DNA from: JABFRZ01 sp031413955
Lineage (GTDB): Bacteria; Planctomycetota; UBA1135; GCA-002686595
Length of the DNA stretch: 54,156 nucleotides
Assembly: GCA_031413955.1 (NCBI GenBank)
Contig: JANOGB010000015.1
Coordinates: 1 to 54,156 of the forward strand
Reading direction: 5' to 3'
Positions 26,501 to 34,546 of this stretch are shown here, piece after piece; the first letter of the stretch is position 1, and every line of letters begins with the position of its first letter. Position numbers and translations under genes: made by a program. The notes beneath the pieces are model-generated. The model did no database searches. It saw nothing but the letters and a program-made list of their open reading frames with translations, and was not told the DNA's origin.

Positions 26501-27159
26501 TGTCGGAGAGGACGCCGCTGCTGCAGGGAGACCTGGAAGGGTCCGCGACGGTCACGATCCTCGCCGACGGGGTGACGCTCGCTTTCCGCGGTTCCGCACT
26601 CGATCCGCTGTTCAACGGGACCACGTCGGGGTTCTCCAACGACCTTTACCTGCGCTCGCCGGCGTTGCTGCGGGAGTTCGTGCTGCGGATCGACGCCGGG
26701 ACCACCGCCGGCGACTTCGTCGTGGCCCACGCGGACTACGACGAGGGCAACGCGTCTGCGGGGGACGAGGAGCTGCGCATCATGGTGGCCGTCGGCGCCC
26801 TAGGGACCCCCCAAGCCTTCTTCGCCGCGCACGTGGGCGAGCCGGGCGTGCTGCCCTACCTGCTCATCCCGCGGTTCTTCCGCGTGGTCACCGCCGGCAC
26901 CGAGAACCTGCTGCCTTCCACGGCCTTCGTGCGCATCCAGTTCCAGGCCGCGGCCGGTGACGGCCTCGGCGGCGTCGACGAGCAGAATCCGCTCGTGGAC
27001 TGGACGGGCGACATCGCCCGCTTCAACGCGCTCACGCCCGGGACGCTGCGCTTCTTCCGCTTCCAGGTGGAGTTCGACCTCGCTGCGAACGGGCAGGGAT
27101 TGTCGGCCGACACCGATCCGGTGACCCTCGACTTCCTGCGGATTCCCTTCGTGTTCTGA
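23527..27159 (+). CDS. large Gly-rich lipoprotein with cadherin-like and Ig-like domains
   Basis: A 1,210-residue protein from the ATG at 23527. The signal is lipoprotein-like (LVLAGALLGLAAC). Residues about 45-145 (ALALSAGPPSPAFDPDTLDY to VEVTSENGLTTKAYTVEVVR) match the cadherin-like beta-sandwich domain. Then comes a Big_5/SbsA-like Ig domain (PVNQEIVFRFNEDVD) and a long beta-rich body. Around residues 595-900 Gly-rich tracts (GGGGGGRF, GGGGGGNAG, GGGGGGGAGG) occur between VRIEGLLDLSGF- and GQIVANGGRG-type parallel-beta-like turns. Probably a cell-surface adhesin or wall protein. A hairpin follows the stop. Confidence 0.75.
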   Translation: MKPMHSPLFDSRARSSSRRPALVLAGALLGLAACHDSGGTSASNNVVDDADLAALALSAGPPSPAFDPDTLDYSLDTLSGVDVTTVTAITSDPDATLAIDGTLAVSGSPQNIAPLSIGSTLIRVEVTSENGLTTKAYTVEVVRPPFQVVSISVLQGSILPVNQEIVFRFNEDVDFATVSANTIQIATTIQIDTDVGRPAVGVFELRDSLTVVFRPNCPTREDLADTGLEAGGVAYTLRVPGRDSGAVNTVRSKSGGVVETTQVRNFQTADFGDAFLDFELGPPVPVVREQGSLEPNATYLELGGDPDKRVYFERAPNREIVLSVPGFEAPLSLYGDASSRVAVVIAFNQPIHPASSNLSRLKLEFQEDAFRTRTIEARATLVANCDETGAKVRLEPSAILPQAALVRAVVSPGFQDLAGEVNLIRIDDFALVPTTTIELTSLTPVDEGSDEVLEGFDFGGDSPLSLQDTEAVFDVPAAEWSDGRLSAAFQFDGTGGPNGDFDWVVRAGELFFFDTTRTSIDGGPNGVPVTTIVAVNGVVDLRNLTIQSGGTIRVQGPNPMRIQATGEVRIEGLLDLSGFNAKDVATLNTGNQTELGGAGQAGGGKGGSANDNTAGPTPRGGRGQGPFGQGNLGGQGGEMGFHSLLNKNARRPGGGGGGRFTRDWIGSTTFAALSLAAGPGSDGNPSSTGAETGLMPARGGTPGQGPFLDANDGNDFFGVRPVVTNGELTALVRGELAGLWAGHGGGGGGNAGRFFPNPNWNFASDEKGGGGGGGAGGLHVKALGRIVFGLTGQIVANGGRGGSGENTNFLDHIGGTGGGGSGGHVVLESATAVDFTDGGVNVGAPLRDFVLAAGPLRKTGVLTDVDTCTESPSFCCPSGCGVNSNGGAGGAGLIQIHVPDPTQPPDTVPSADIIVPAAALLAADVLDQVTSPPAYVMMPSFGSRSMARSKWISIGEADREPGGTRGLVKFLFGGIETSGVDDGKIQATSELVSERTPLLQGDLEGSATVTILADGVTLAFRGSALDPLFNGTTSGFSNDLYLRSPALLREFVLRIDAGTTAGDFVVAHADYDEGNASAGDEELRIMVAVGALGTPQAFFAAHVGEPGVLPYLLIPRFFRVVTAGTENLLPSTAFVRIQFQAAAGDGLGGVDEQNPLVDWTGDIARFNALTPGTLRFFRFQVEFDLAANGQGLSADTDPVTLDFLRIPFVF

Positions 27160-27165
27160 GGGGGG

Positions 27166-27208
27166 GCGGCAGTACGGCGGCTCCGTACTGCCGCCGCCGT
27201 ACTGCCGC
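27166..27208 (+). terminator. hairpin after the large lipoprotein gene
   Basis: GCGGCAGTACGG (27166-27177) can pair with either of two direct copies of CCGTACTGCCGC (27183-27194 or 27197-27208), starting seven bases after the stop codon. No T run follows, so if it terminates, it does so without the classical U tract. Confidence 0.5.
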
Positions 27209-27238
27209 TCCGCGGGGCTACCATGGCGCGTCCTGCGC

Positions 27239-30200
27239 ATGCGCCTCTTCCTCGCCGTCGGTCTCCTGCTCTTCCCCGCCCTCGACGCCGAGGCGCAGAC
27301 TCCGCTGCGCGTCTTCCTGCGCGTAGGACCGAAGACGCACGGCGAGGGCGAGCACGATCATCCGCGTTTCCTGGCCGAGTGGTCGAAGCTGCTGGCCGAG
27401 CGCGGTGCAGTGGTCGCTGGGGGCCTGGAGTTCCCGAGCGACGAGCAGCTCGCCGCGTGCGACGTGCTCGTGCTCTACGCCGCCGACGGCGCCGCGATCC
27501 ACGGCGACGAGCGCGTGCGGTTCGAGCGCTTTCTCGGCGGCGGCGGCGGCCTGGTCGTGCTGCACGACGCGCTGTGCGGAGACGATCCACACTGGTTCCA
27601 GACCGTGGCCGGGGGCGCGTGGGAGCACGGACGCTCGAAGTACCTCGAGGGCGAGATCGGCCTGTGCTTCGCCGACCGCGCGCACCCGCTCACGCAGGGC
27701 GTCGCGAACTTCGATTTCGAGGACGAGATCTACTGGGACCTGCACCTCGATCCGCGCGCGCACGTGCTCGCGAACGCCTTCCACACGCCCTTCGACGTCA
27801 CGCCGCAGATGTGGACCTTCGAGCCCGGCGCCTACCGCGCCTTCGTCTCGATCCAGGGACACCTGGCGCGGAGCTTCGCCAACCCGGCCTGGCGCACGCT
27901 GCTGCTGCGCGGCATCGCCTGGGCCGGGATGCACGACGCCGACGAGCTCGTGACGAAGGACGAGGTCGCGGCGCTGCGCTATCCGCCGGGCGGGCCGCGC
28001 GCGCCGGAGCACGCGGCCGAGGCGCTCGTGCTCCAGCCCGACTTCGAGCTCGCGCTGGTGGCGGCCGAGCCGCTGGTCGTCAACCCGATCTCGCTCGACT
28101 GGGACGAGCGCGGGCGCATGTGGGTCGCGCTGACGCCCGGCTATCCCGACAAGCAGGAGTCGAGCGGCATCCCGGCGCGCGACGAGATCGTGATCCTCGC
28201 GGATTCGGACGGCGACGGGCGCATGGACGGACGCACGGTCTTCGCGCAGGGGCTCGACCTCGTCACCAGCCTCGTCTTCCACCAGGACGGCGTGATCGTC
28301 GCGCAGTCACCCGAGATCCTCTGGTTGCGCGACACGGACGGCGACGACCGCGCGGACGCGCGCACGGTGCTCTTGCGCGGCTTCGGCTACGAGGACACGC
28401 ACGCGGTCGTCAGCAACCTGCGCTGGGGCCTGGACGGCTGGATCTACGCGACGCAGGGCTACAGCGGCAACGAGTCGCGCCACGTCACGAGTCAGGACGG
28501 AACGGACCACGGCCACATCGGCAACGGGCTCTTCCGCTTCCAGCCGGACGGCAGCGCGATCGAGATGGTCAGCGCCTACGGCTCGAACACCTGGGGCCTC
28601 GACTTCACCTGGGATGGCGAGCTCCTGTTCACGATGGCCAACGGCTCGCACCTGCGGCACGTGGTGGTGCCCGAGCGCGAGCTCGCCCACGGCCGCCTCG
28701 CCGGGGTCGAGAGCTGGCACGATGTCACCGACCACGAGCGCGTCCTCGCGCTGCGCTCGCACGAGCGCCCGCCCTACCAGCAGATCGACTTCGTGGGCGC
28801 CTTCACGGGCGCCTCCGGCGCGTGCGTGTACACCGGCGGTGCCTGGCCGAGCGAGTTCGACGGCGACCACTTCGTGTGCGAGCCGACGGTCAACCTCGTG
28901 CACCACGATTCGTTGCGCGCCAGCGGCGTCACGCAGCTCGCCTCGAAGGCGCGCGCGCCCGAGTTCCTGGCCGCGACCGATCTGTGGTTCCGGCCCGTGC
29001 ACCTGCGCGTCGGGCCCGACGGCGCGCTGTACCTGCTCGACTTCTACAACCAGGCCGCGGTGCACAACGACACGCGCGGGCCGCAGCACGGGCCGACGAA
29101 TGCCGCCGTGCGCCCGGACCGCGACCACGAGCACGGGCGCATCTGGCGTATCCAGCACCGGGCCGCGCAAGTGGCGCCGGTGCCCGCCCTGGCCGGCGCG
29201 TCCGAGCCAGAGCTCGTGCGCGCGCTCGAGCATCGCAATGCCTGGGTGCGGAGCAGCGCCCAGCGCCTGCTGTGCGCCCTGCCCGCGCTCGAGCCGGCGA
29301 CCTTGCGCGCGCTGACCGGGAAGGCGCTCAACGCCAACACGCCGGCCGGTCGCGTGCACGCCTTGTGGACCCTGGCGCGCCGCGCGCCCGAGACCCTGCT
29401 CGAGGTCGCGCCGGCGGCCGTGCGCGATCCCGACGGCGGCGTGCGCAAGAACGCGCTGCGCGTGTTCAGCACGCTCGACGACTGGAAACTCGCGCGCGCG
29501 CTGCCACGGCCGGAGACGCTGCTGGACGAGCGCGAGCCCCGCGCGCGCCTGGCCGGGCTCGCGCTCGCGCGGCGGGTGCTGCCGGACTCCGCCTTCGGCA
29601 AGCTGCTCGCGCACGCGGGCGCGTTCGAGGACGACTGGAGCCGTTCGGCCGTGCTGGCCATCGCCGGCAAGCGTCCGGCGCGCTTCGTCGAGGCTGTCCT
29701 GACGGCCGCGAGCGCGGGTGCGCCGGCCGCGCCGCAACGGACGCGCCTCCTGCGTGCGCTCGCCGCGCGCGTCGCACGCGGCGGCGACCTGGGGCAGGCG
29801 GTCGAGCTCGTGACGTTGCTGGGGGAGCGCGGCGCGCGCTCGTCCGAGGTGGCGGTTCCGGTGCTCGAGGAGCTGGCGCGCGCTCGCGCCGAGCCGGAGT
29901 CGCGCCCCTGGCCCTCGCCGCGCCTCGATCAGGCCCTGATCCGCTTGCTGCAGAGCCCGCAGGTGGAAGTCGCGATCGCCGCGCTGCCCCTGTGCGTGCG
30001 CTGGACCGAGAGTCGCAACGTGGCGAAGGAGCGCGCCGTGCTCGGCGCCCGCCTGGCCGCGGTCGTGAACGACGCAGGGAACCGGCTGGAGCTGCGCCTC
30101 GCCGCCCTGGCGACCATGCTGGCGCTGCCGGAGGAGCGCGCGCTCGCGCTCGAGCTCGCCGGCGGCTTCCTCGATCCGCTCTTCCCCCTCGAGGTGCAGA

Positions 30201-32209
30201 TGCGCGTGATCGAGGAGCTGGGGGCGCTGCCCGAGGCCGCGCCGACCCTGTGCGCGCGCTTCGCCCGGCTCTCGCGGCCGGCGCGCGAGCGCGTGCTCGC
30301 GGCGCTGCTCGCCCGGCCGGCGGCGACGGCGGTGCTGCTCGACGCGCTGGCGGCGGCCGAGATCCGCGCGCCCGAGCTCGGACCGGAGGCGCTGCACCGC
30401 CTGCGCAACCACCCCGACGCCGAGACCGCCGCGCGCGCAACCGAAGTGCTGGCGGAACTCGCCGGCGGCGTGGTCCAGGACATGAGCGCGCTGCTGGCCG
30501 AGCTGACGCCGCTCGTGGATCGGCCCGGGAATGCCGCGCACGGGCGCGAGCTCTTCGTGCAGAACTGCGGCAACTGCCACACGGCCGGGGGCGCCGAGGC
30601 GCGCGGCGGCGTCGGGCCGGATCTCTCCGGCATGGGCGCGCACGGCGCGCGCGAGCTGCTGCCGTTCCTGATCGACCCGAACCGCGCGGTCGAGCCGGCC
30701 TATCTCGAGTACGTGGTCGAGACGCTGGATGGCGAGCTGGTGGATGGCGTGATCGCGCGCGAGACGAGCGCGGCGCTCCTGTTGCGCAACTCGGGCGGCG
30801 AGCGCGAGGTTCCGCGCACCGAGATCGCCAGTCTGCGCTCGACCGGCCGCTCGCCCATGCCGACCGGCTTCGAGTCGCTCGGGGCCGAGGCGCTGCGCGA
30901 CCTGATCGCGTTCCTGGCCGGCGAGTGGGCGGGGTTTCGCGTGCTCGACCTGAAACCGCACTGCTCGTCGAGCGCGACGCGCGGGCTGTACGACACGCGC
31001 CACGACGCGCGGCCCATGCGCTTCCGGCAATACGGCGTGGTTGGCGTCGAGGGCGTGCCGTTCGAGATCCTCGAGCCCGCGCGCATGGGCGAGGAGAAGA
31101 ACACGCTCACGCTGCGCGGCGGTCTGGCCGAGGGCTGGGAATCGCACGGCTATCCGCTGCGCGTCGAGCTGCCCCTCGGCTACGCGCTCGAACGCCTGCA
31201 CGTCCTGGGCGGGATTGCGGCCTGGGGCTACCCCTACACGGGCGAACGCGCGCCGGCCGTGAAGCTCGTCTGGAACTACGCCGACGGACAGCGTGAGGAG
31301 CGCGTGCTCACCGACGGGACCGAGTTCGCCGACTGGATCGGACGCAACGAGGTGCCGGGTTCGAAGTGGGTCGACGTGCTGGCCGAGGAGAGCTGGGGCC
31401 AGGTGCGCACCTTCGCCGTCGCGCCGGGGCGCACGGACGTCGTCGTCGCTTCGATCGTGCTCGAGAGCTTCGACAACCACCTCGCGCCCACGTTCGTCGC
31501 GCTCACGGCCGAGCTCGAGGGCGCGCGCGCCGCGCCGCTCCCAGCAGAGCCACCCAGGCAAGCCCGGGCCGTGCCCCAGGTCCTGATCTTCGGCGGAGGT
31601 TCGAGCCACGATTTCGCGCGCTGGTTCGCGCAGGAAGACGGGCAGACGCTGGCGACGCCCGGGAGAGTCGTGGGCTATTCCGAGCAGCCGGCGGAGCTCG
31701 CGCACGCGCTGGACGCGCTCGAGGTGCTCGTGCTCTGCAACAACCAGCCGCTCGGCGAGCCGGCGCTGCGCGCGGCCCTGTTCGCCTTCGTGGCGCGCGG
31801 TGGCGGCCTCGTGCTCGTGCATCCGGCGACCTGGTACAACTGGCCCGACTGGCCCGAATACAACCGCGAGCTCGTCGGCGGCGGGGCACGCAGCCACGAG
31901 AGCTACAGTGACTTCGCGGTGCGCGTCGTGGAGCGCGACCATCCGCTGACCGAGGGCGTGCCGGCGAGCTTCACGATCGCGGACGAGCTCTATCGCTTCG
32001 AGCCGGACGCGGGCGCGCCGAGCCAGGTGCTCGCCATCGGCAAGTCGCTCACGAGCGGCGCGGAATACCCCGTGGTCTGGACGCGCTCCCACGGCCAGGG
32101 TCGGATCGTCGGCCTCACCCTGGGCCACGACGGCGCGGCGCACGAGCACGAGGCCTACCGCCGCTTGCTGGCGAACGCAGTGCGCTGGGTGCAATTGCCT
32201 CCGCGTTAG
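27239..32209 (+). CDS. PVC-type heme-binding CxxCH protein with two ThuA domains and HEAT repeats
   Basis: A 1,656-residue secreted protein (signal MRLFLAVGLLLFPALDAEAQ). Order: ThuA-like domain 1 (about 23-240, ending LLRGIAWAGMHDADE); PVC dehydrogenase-type beta-propeller (about 260-630: DFELALVAAEPLVVNPISLD to HEHGRIWRIQH); HEAT repeats (about 640-1090); cytochrome c with C1110-GN-C1113-H1114 in QNCGNCHTAGG; a carbohydrate-binding-like beta domain (about 1265-1440, GIAAWGYPYTGE); and ThuA domain 2 (about 1446-1655). Such proteins are planctomycete specialities linked to sugar or glycan oxidation in the periplasm. The ThuA 2 DNA is nearly duplicated in the next gene. A weak TACCAT -10 box lies at 27218-27223. 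Confidence 0.9.
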   Translation: MRLFLAVGLLLFPALDAEAQTPLRVFLRVGPKTHGEGEHDHPRFLAEWSKLLAERGAVVAGGLEFPSDEQLAACDVLVLYAADGAAIHGDERVRFERFLGGGGGLVVLHDALCGDDPHWFQTVAGGAWEHGRSKYLEGEIGLCFADRAHPLTQGVANFDFEDEIYWDLHLDPRAHVLANAFHTPFDVTPQMWTFEPGAYRAFVSIQGHLARSFANPAWRTLLLRGIAWAGMHDADELVTKDEVAALRYPPGGPRAPEHAAEALVLQPDFELALVAAEPLVVNPISLDWDERGRMWVALTPGYPDKQESSGIPARDEIVILADSDGDGRMDGRTVFAQGLDLVTSLVFHQDGVIVAQSPEILWLRDTDGDDRADARTVLLRGFGYEDTHAVVSNLRWGLDGWIYATQGYSGNESRHVTSQDGTDHGHIGNGLFRFQPDGSAIEMVSAYGSNTWGLDFTWDGELLFTMANGSHLRHVVVPERELAHGRLAGVESWHDVTDHERVLALRSHERPPYQQIDFVGAFTGASGACVYTGGAWPSEFDGDHFVCEPTVNLVHHDSLRASGVTQLASKARAPEFLAATDLWFRPVHLRVGPDGALYLLDFYNQAAVHNDTRGPQHGPTNAAVRPDRDHEHGRIWRIQHRAAQVAPVPALAGASEPELVRALEHRNAWVRSSAQRLLCALPALEPATLRALTGKALNANTPAGRVHALWTLARRAPETLLEVAPAAVRDPDGGVRKNALRVFSTLDDWKLARALPRPETLLDEREPRARLAGLALARRVLPDSAFGKLLAHAGAFEDDWSRSAVLAIAGKRPARFVEAVLTAASAGAPAAPQRTRLLRALAARVARGGDLGQAVELVTLLGERGARSSEVAVPVLEELARARAEPESRPWPSPRLDQALIRLLQSPQVEVAIAALPLCVRWTESRNVAKERAVLGARLAAVVNDAGNRLELRLAALATMLALPEERALALELAGGFLDPLFPLEVQMRVIEELGALPEAAPTLCARFARLSRPARERVLAALLARPAATAVLLDALAAAEIRAPELGPEALHRLRNHPDAETAARATEVLAELAGGVVQDMSALLAELTPLVDRPGNAAHGRELFVQNCGNCHTAGGAEARGGVGPDLSGMGAHGARELLPFLIDPNRAVEPAYLEYVVETLDGELVDGVIARETSAALLLRNSGGEREVPRTEIASLRSTGRSPMPTGFESLGAEALRDLIAFLAGEWAGFRVLDLKPHCSSSATRGLYDTRHDARPMRFRQYGVVGVEGVPFEILEPARMGEEKNTLTLRGGLAEGWESHGYPLRVELPLGYALERLHVLGGIAAWGYPYTGERAPAVKLVWNYADGQREERVLTDGTEFADWIGRNEVPGSKWVDVLAEESWGQVRTFAVAPGRTDVVVASIVLESFDNHLAPTFVALTAELEGARAAPLPAEPPRQARAVPQVLIFGGGSSHDFARWFAQEDGQTLATPGRVVGYSEQPAELAHALDALEVLVLCNNQPLGEPALRAALFAFVARGGGLVLVHPATWYNWPDWPEYNRELVGGGARSHESYSDFAVRVVERDHPLTEGVPASFTIADELYRFEPDAGAPSQVLAIGKSLTSGAEYPVVWTRSHGQGRIVGLTLGHDGAAHEHEAYRRLLANAVRWVQLPPR
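31573..32197 (+). repeat. direct duplication, copy A (ThuA domain coding part)
   Basis: From CCCCAGGTCCTGATCTTCGG to the end of the ThuA domain this stretch matches 33685-34306 at roughly nine of ten bases by eye, in the same reading frame and orientation, while the sequences before it differ completely. Such conservation of third codon positions indicates a recent duplication or gene conversion about 2.1 kb apart. Confidence 0.88.
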
Positions 32210-32326
32210 GACGTGCTCCCACTGCCAAGGAGCGGATTCTGTCCAACGATGTGGCGTCGGCTGCATGAAGGAGTGACCACCCTCGTGCGCCGATGCGGAC
32301 CGAAGGTATAAACCAAGCTCCACCCA

Positions 32327-34315
32327 TTGGTTCGTTGCCTCGCCATCGTCCCGTCGATCCTGCTCCTCGCCGGATCCACATCGGAACCGCGCGACGAACG
32401 AGCGAACGTCGTGGTCGTTCTGGTCGACACTCTGCGCGCCGACCGGCTGCCCTTCTATGGGTACTCCGTGAACACGGCTCCCTTCCTGGCGAGCTGGGCC
32501 GCACGTTCCGTCGTCTTCGAACGCGCCTGGGCCGCCTCCTCCTGGACGGCGCCGGCGACCGCGTCGATCTTCACGGGCTTGTATCCGTCGCAGCATGGGG
32601 TGGTCATCGGGCGGGTGGCATACCGGCAACTCCGGAAAGTCATCCCGGACTTCGAGCTGAACCGCCTTCCCCTCGCGCTCGAGACCCTGGCGGAGTTCAT
32701 GCGTTCGCAGGGATACAGGACATTCGGTGTGTCGGGCAACCCGAACGTCAGCGCGGAGCAGGGCTTCGATCAGGGCTTCGAACGCTTTGCGGAGTTTGCT
32801 CTCGGGGACTCCGACCAGCTCGCCGGCGTCGTGCGCGAGTGGAGCGCTGAGATCCGCGACTCACGACCTTGGTTCCTGTACCTGCACCTCGTGGATCCGC
32901 ATGCTCCCTACGAGCGGCGCGAGCCCTGGTTCCAGGCTCCGGTGAGCGCGAGCGAAGTCGCCCTGGACTCCGCGGCCTACGACAGCGAGATCCGTTTTCT
33001 CGACGCGCAGATCGAGGAGATTTTCCGCTGCCTCGGGGTCGACGAGCGGACTCTGGTGGTTTTCCTGGCAGACCATGGTGAAGAGTTCGAAGACCATGGC
33101 GGGAGATACCACGGCGCTCAGCTCTACTCCGAGCTGATCCACATTCCCCTGTTCATCCATCAGCCCGGAGTCGCGCCCCGGCGAGTGAGCACGAACGTCT
33201 CGCAAGTCGACTTGTTGCCCACGCTGCGCGAGCTCCTGGGCGCCGCTCCGTCCGAGCAGGACGAGGGCACGAGTCTGCATGGACTCACGTGCCGGGGCGA
33301 GGAATTGCCGGAGCGGATGATCCTCTCCCAGCGGCGCGGTCGTCTGAGCAGTCTCCAGTGCGTCATCGCAGGCGATCGCAAGTACATCGTGACCGATCAT
33401 GACCCGGAGACGGAGTTGCCCGCGGAACACGAGCTCTTCGACCTGCGCGGGGATGCCGGCGAGAAGAGGAACCTGGTCGAGGCCGAGACCCAGCTCGCCG
33501 AGAGACTGGACGCACACCTGCGACAGTTCGACGCCTCGGCCAAGAAGTGGCAGATACCCCGAGTCGCTCGCATGACGCCCGAGCTCTTCCGGGAAATCGA
33601 GCGGCTCGCCCGCTCCGGGAAGGAACTCCCGGAGGACCTCGAGGAGATCGTGCGCCCGCGCATGCAGCAAGAGCTCAGGCTCCTACCCCAGGTCCTGATC
33701 TTCGGCGGAGGTTCGAGCCACGACTTTGCGCGCTGGTTCGCGCAGGAGGATGGGAAGACGCTCGCGGCGCTCGGCAGAGTCGTGGGCTATTCCGAGCAGC
33801 CGGCCGAGCTCGTGCGCGTGCTGGGCACGCTCGAGGTGCTCGTGCTCTGCAACAACCAGCCCCTCGCCGACCCGGCGCTGCGCGCGGCCCTGTTCGCCTT
33901 CGTCACGCGCGGCGGCGGCCTGGTGCTCCTGCATCCGGCCACCTGGTACAACTGGTCGGACTGGCCCGAGTACAACCGCGAGCTCGCCGGCGGTGGGTCA
34001 CGCAGCCACGAGAGCTACGGCGACTTCGCGGTGCGCGTCGTGGAGCGCGAGCATCCGCTGACGGCGGGCGTGCCGGCGAGCTTCACGATCGCGGACGAGC
34101 TCTACCGCTTCGAGGTGGACGCGTGCGCGCCGAGCCAGGTTCTCGCCCTCGGCAAGTCGCTCACGAGCGGCGCGGAATACCCCGTGGTCTGGACGCGTTC
34201 CCACGGCCAAGGCCGCATCGTCGCGATCACCCTGGGGCACGACGGCGCGGCGCACGAGCACGCGGCCTACCGGACCCTGCTCGCCAACGCCGTGAGCTGG
34301 GCGCGCGGGCAGTGA
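32327..34315 (+). CDS. sulfatase-superfamily protein fused to a ThuA domain
   Basis: A 662-residue protein. The only usable start is a TTG at 32327, as an in-frame TAA lies at 32309. VRCLAIVPSILLLAGSTSEP is a signal sequence with Ser17 at the lipobox Cys position. VLVDTLRADRLPFYGY holds the metal Asp residues (D34, D39); SSWTAPATASIFTG puts Thr74 at the nucleophile position instead of Cys; FLADHGEEFEDHGG completes the metal site. The catalytic domain ends near ELPEDLEEIVRPRMQQELR (about residue 450), and from PQVLIFGGGSSHDFARW a ThuA domain (about 454-660) follows, duplicated from the previous gene. Activity is probably hydrolysis or transfer on an extracytoplasmic ester. Confidence 0.85.
   Translation: MVRCLAIVPSILLLAGSTSEPRDERANVVVVLVDTLRADRLPFYGYSVNTAPFLASWAARSVVFERAWAASSWTAPATASIFTGLYPSQHGVVIGRVAYRQLRKVIPDFELNRLPLALETLAEFMRSQGYRTFGVSGNPNVSAEQGFDQGFERFAEFALGDSDQLAGVVREWSAEIRDSRPWFLYLHLVDPHAPYERREPWFQAPVSASEVALDSAAYDSEIRFLDAQIEEIFRCLGVDERTLVVFLADHGEEFEDHGGRYHGAQLYSELIHIPLFIHQPGVAPRRVSTNVSQVDLLPTLRELLGAAPSEQDEGTSLHGLTCRGEELPERMILSQRRGRLSSLQCVIAGDRKYIVTDHDPETELPAEHELFDLRGDAGEKRNLVEAETQLAERLDAHLRQFDASAKKWQIPRVARMTPELFREIERLARSGKELPEDLEEIVRPRMQQELRLLPQVLIFGGGSSHDFARWFAQEDGKTLAALGRVVGYSEQPAELVRVLGTLEVLVLCNNQPLADPALRAALFAFVTRGGGLVLLHPATWYNWSDWPEYNRELAGGGSRSHESYGDFAVRVVEREHPLTAGVPASFTIADELYRFEVDACAPSQVLALGKSLTSGAEYPVVWTRSHGQGRIVAITLGHDGAAHEHAAYRTLLANAVSWARGQ
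33685..34306 (+). repeat. direct duplication, copy B (ThuA domain coding part)
   Basis: Second copy of the ThuA-coding stretch at 31573-32197. The junction to the sulfatase part is abrupt at CTCAGGCTCCTA|CCCCAGG. The decayed sulfatase copy at 36440-37017 continues past the equivalent point with different, non-ThuA sequence, so this segment appears to have replaced the original 3' end. Confidence 0.88.
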
Positions 34316-34344
34316 GCGCGAGCTCGGCTCGAGCGCGTCGCAAC

Positions 34345-34512
34345 CAAGACGTACCACAGAGGCGCAGAGGACGCGGAGTCTCACAGAGGGAGAAGAAGGA
34401 GGATGGGCCTGCGGATTGTCGACCCTCGAAGAGTCGAAGCCCCGGAGGCCCGATCCTCGCCTGCCGGCTTTCTCTGTGAGGCTCTGCGTCCTCGGCGCCT
34501 CTGTGGTCTTGC
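34345..34512. repeat. long palindromic intergenic repeat, CACAGAGG/GCGGAGAC family, copy 2
   Basis: CAAGACGTACCACAGAGGCG at the left pairs with CGCCTCTGTGGTCTTG at the right; further inner segments (GCAGAGGACGCGGAG with CTCTGCGTCCTCGG) also pair. The centre contains GTCGACCCTCGAAGAGTCGAAGC, like the centre of the copy at 16582-16740. It fills the gap between convergent genes ending at 34315 and 34547, a place where a bidirectional terminator would be useful. Confidence 0.82.
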
Positions 34513-34546
34513 TGAATCCGGCTCAGCGGCGGGCGCGATTCGAAGA

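Noticed and set aside
22834..26730. A 1,298-codon minus-strand open frame opposite the large Gly-rich lipoprotein gene
   Set aside because: Low-complexity composition and no motif; shadow of the plus-strand gene.
28307..32629. A 1,440-codon open frame on the minus strand opposite the PVC cytochrome gene
   Set aside because: It mirrors codon bias of the real gene in GC-rich DNA; its translation is Arg/His/Ala/Gly-rich without any domain, while the plus frame has clear motifs.
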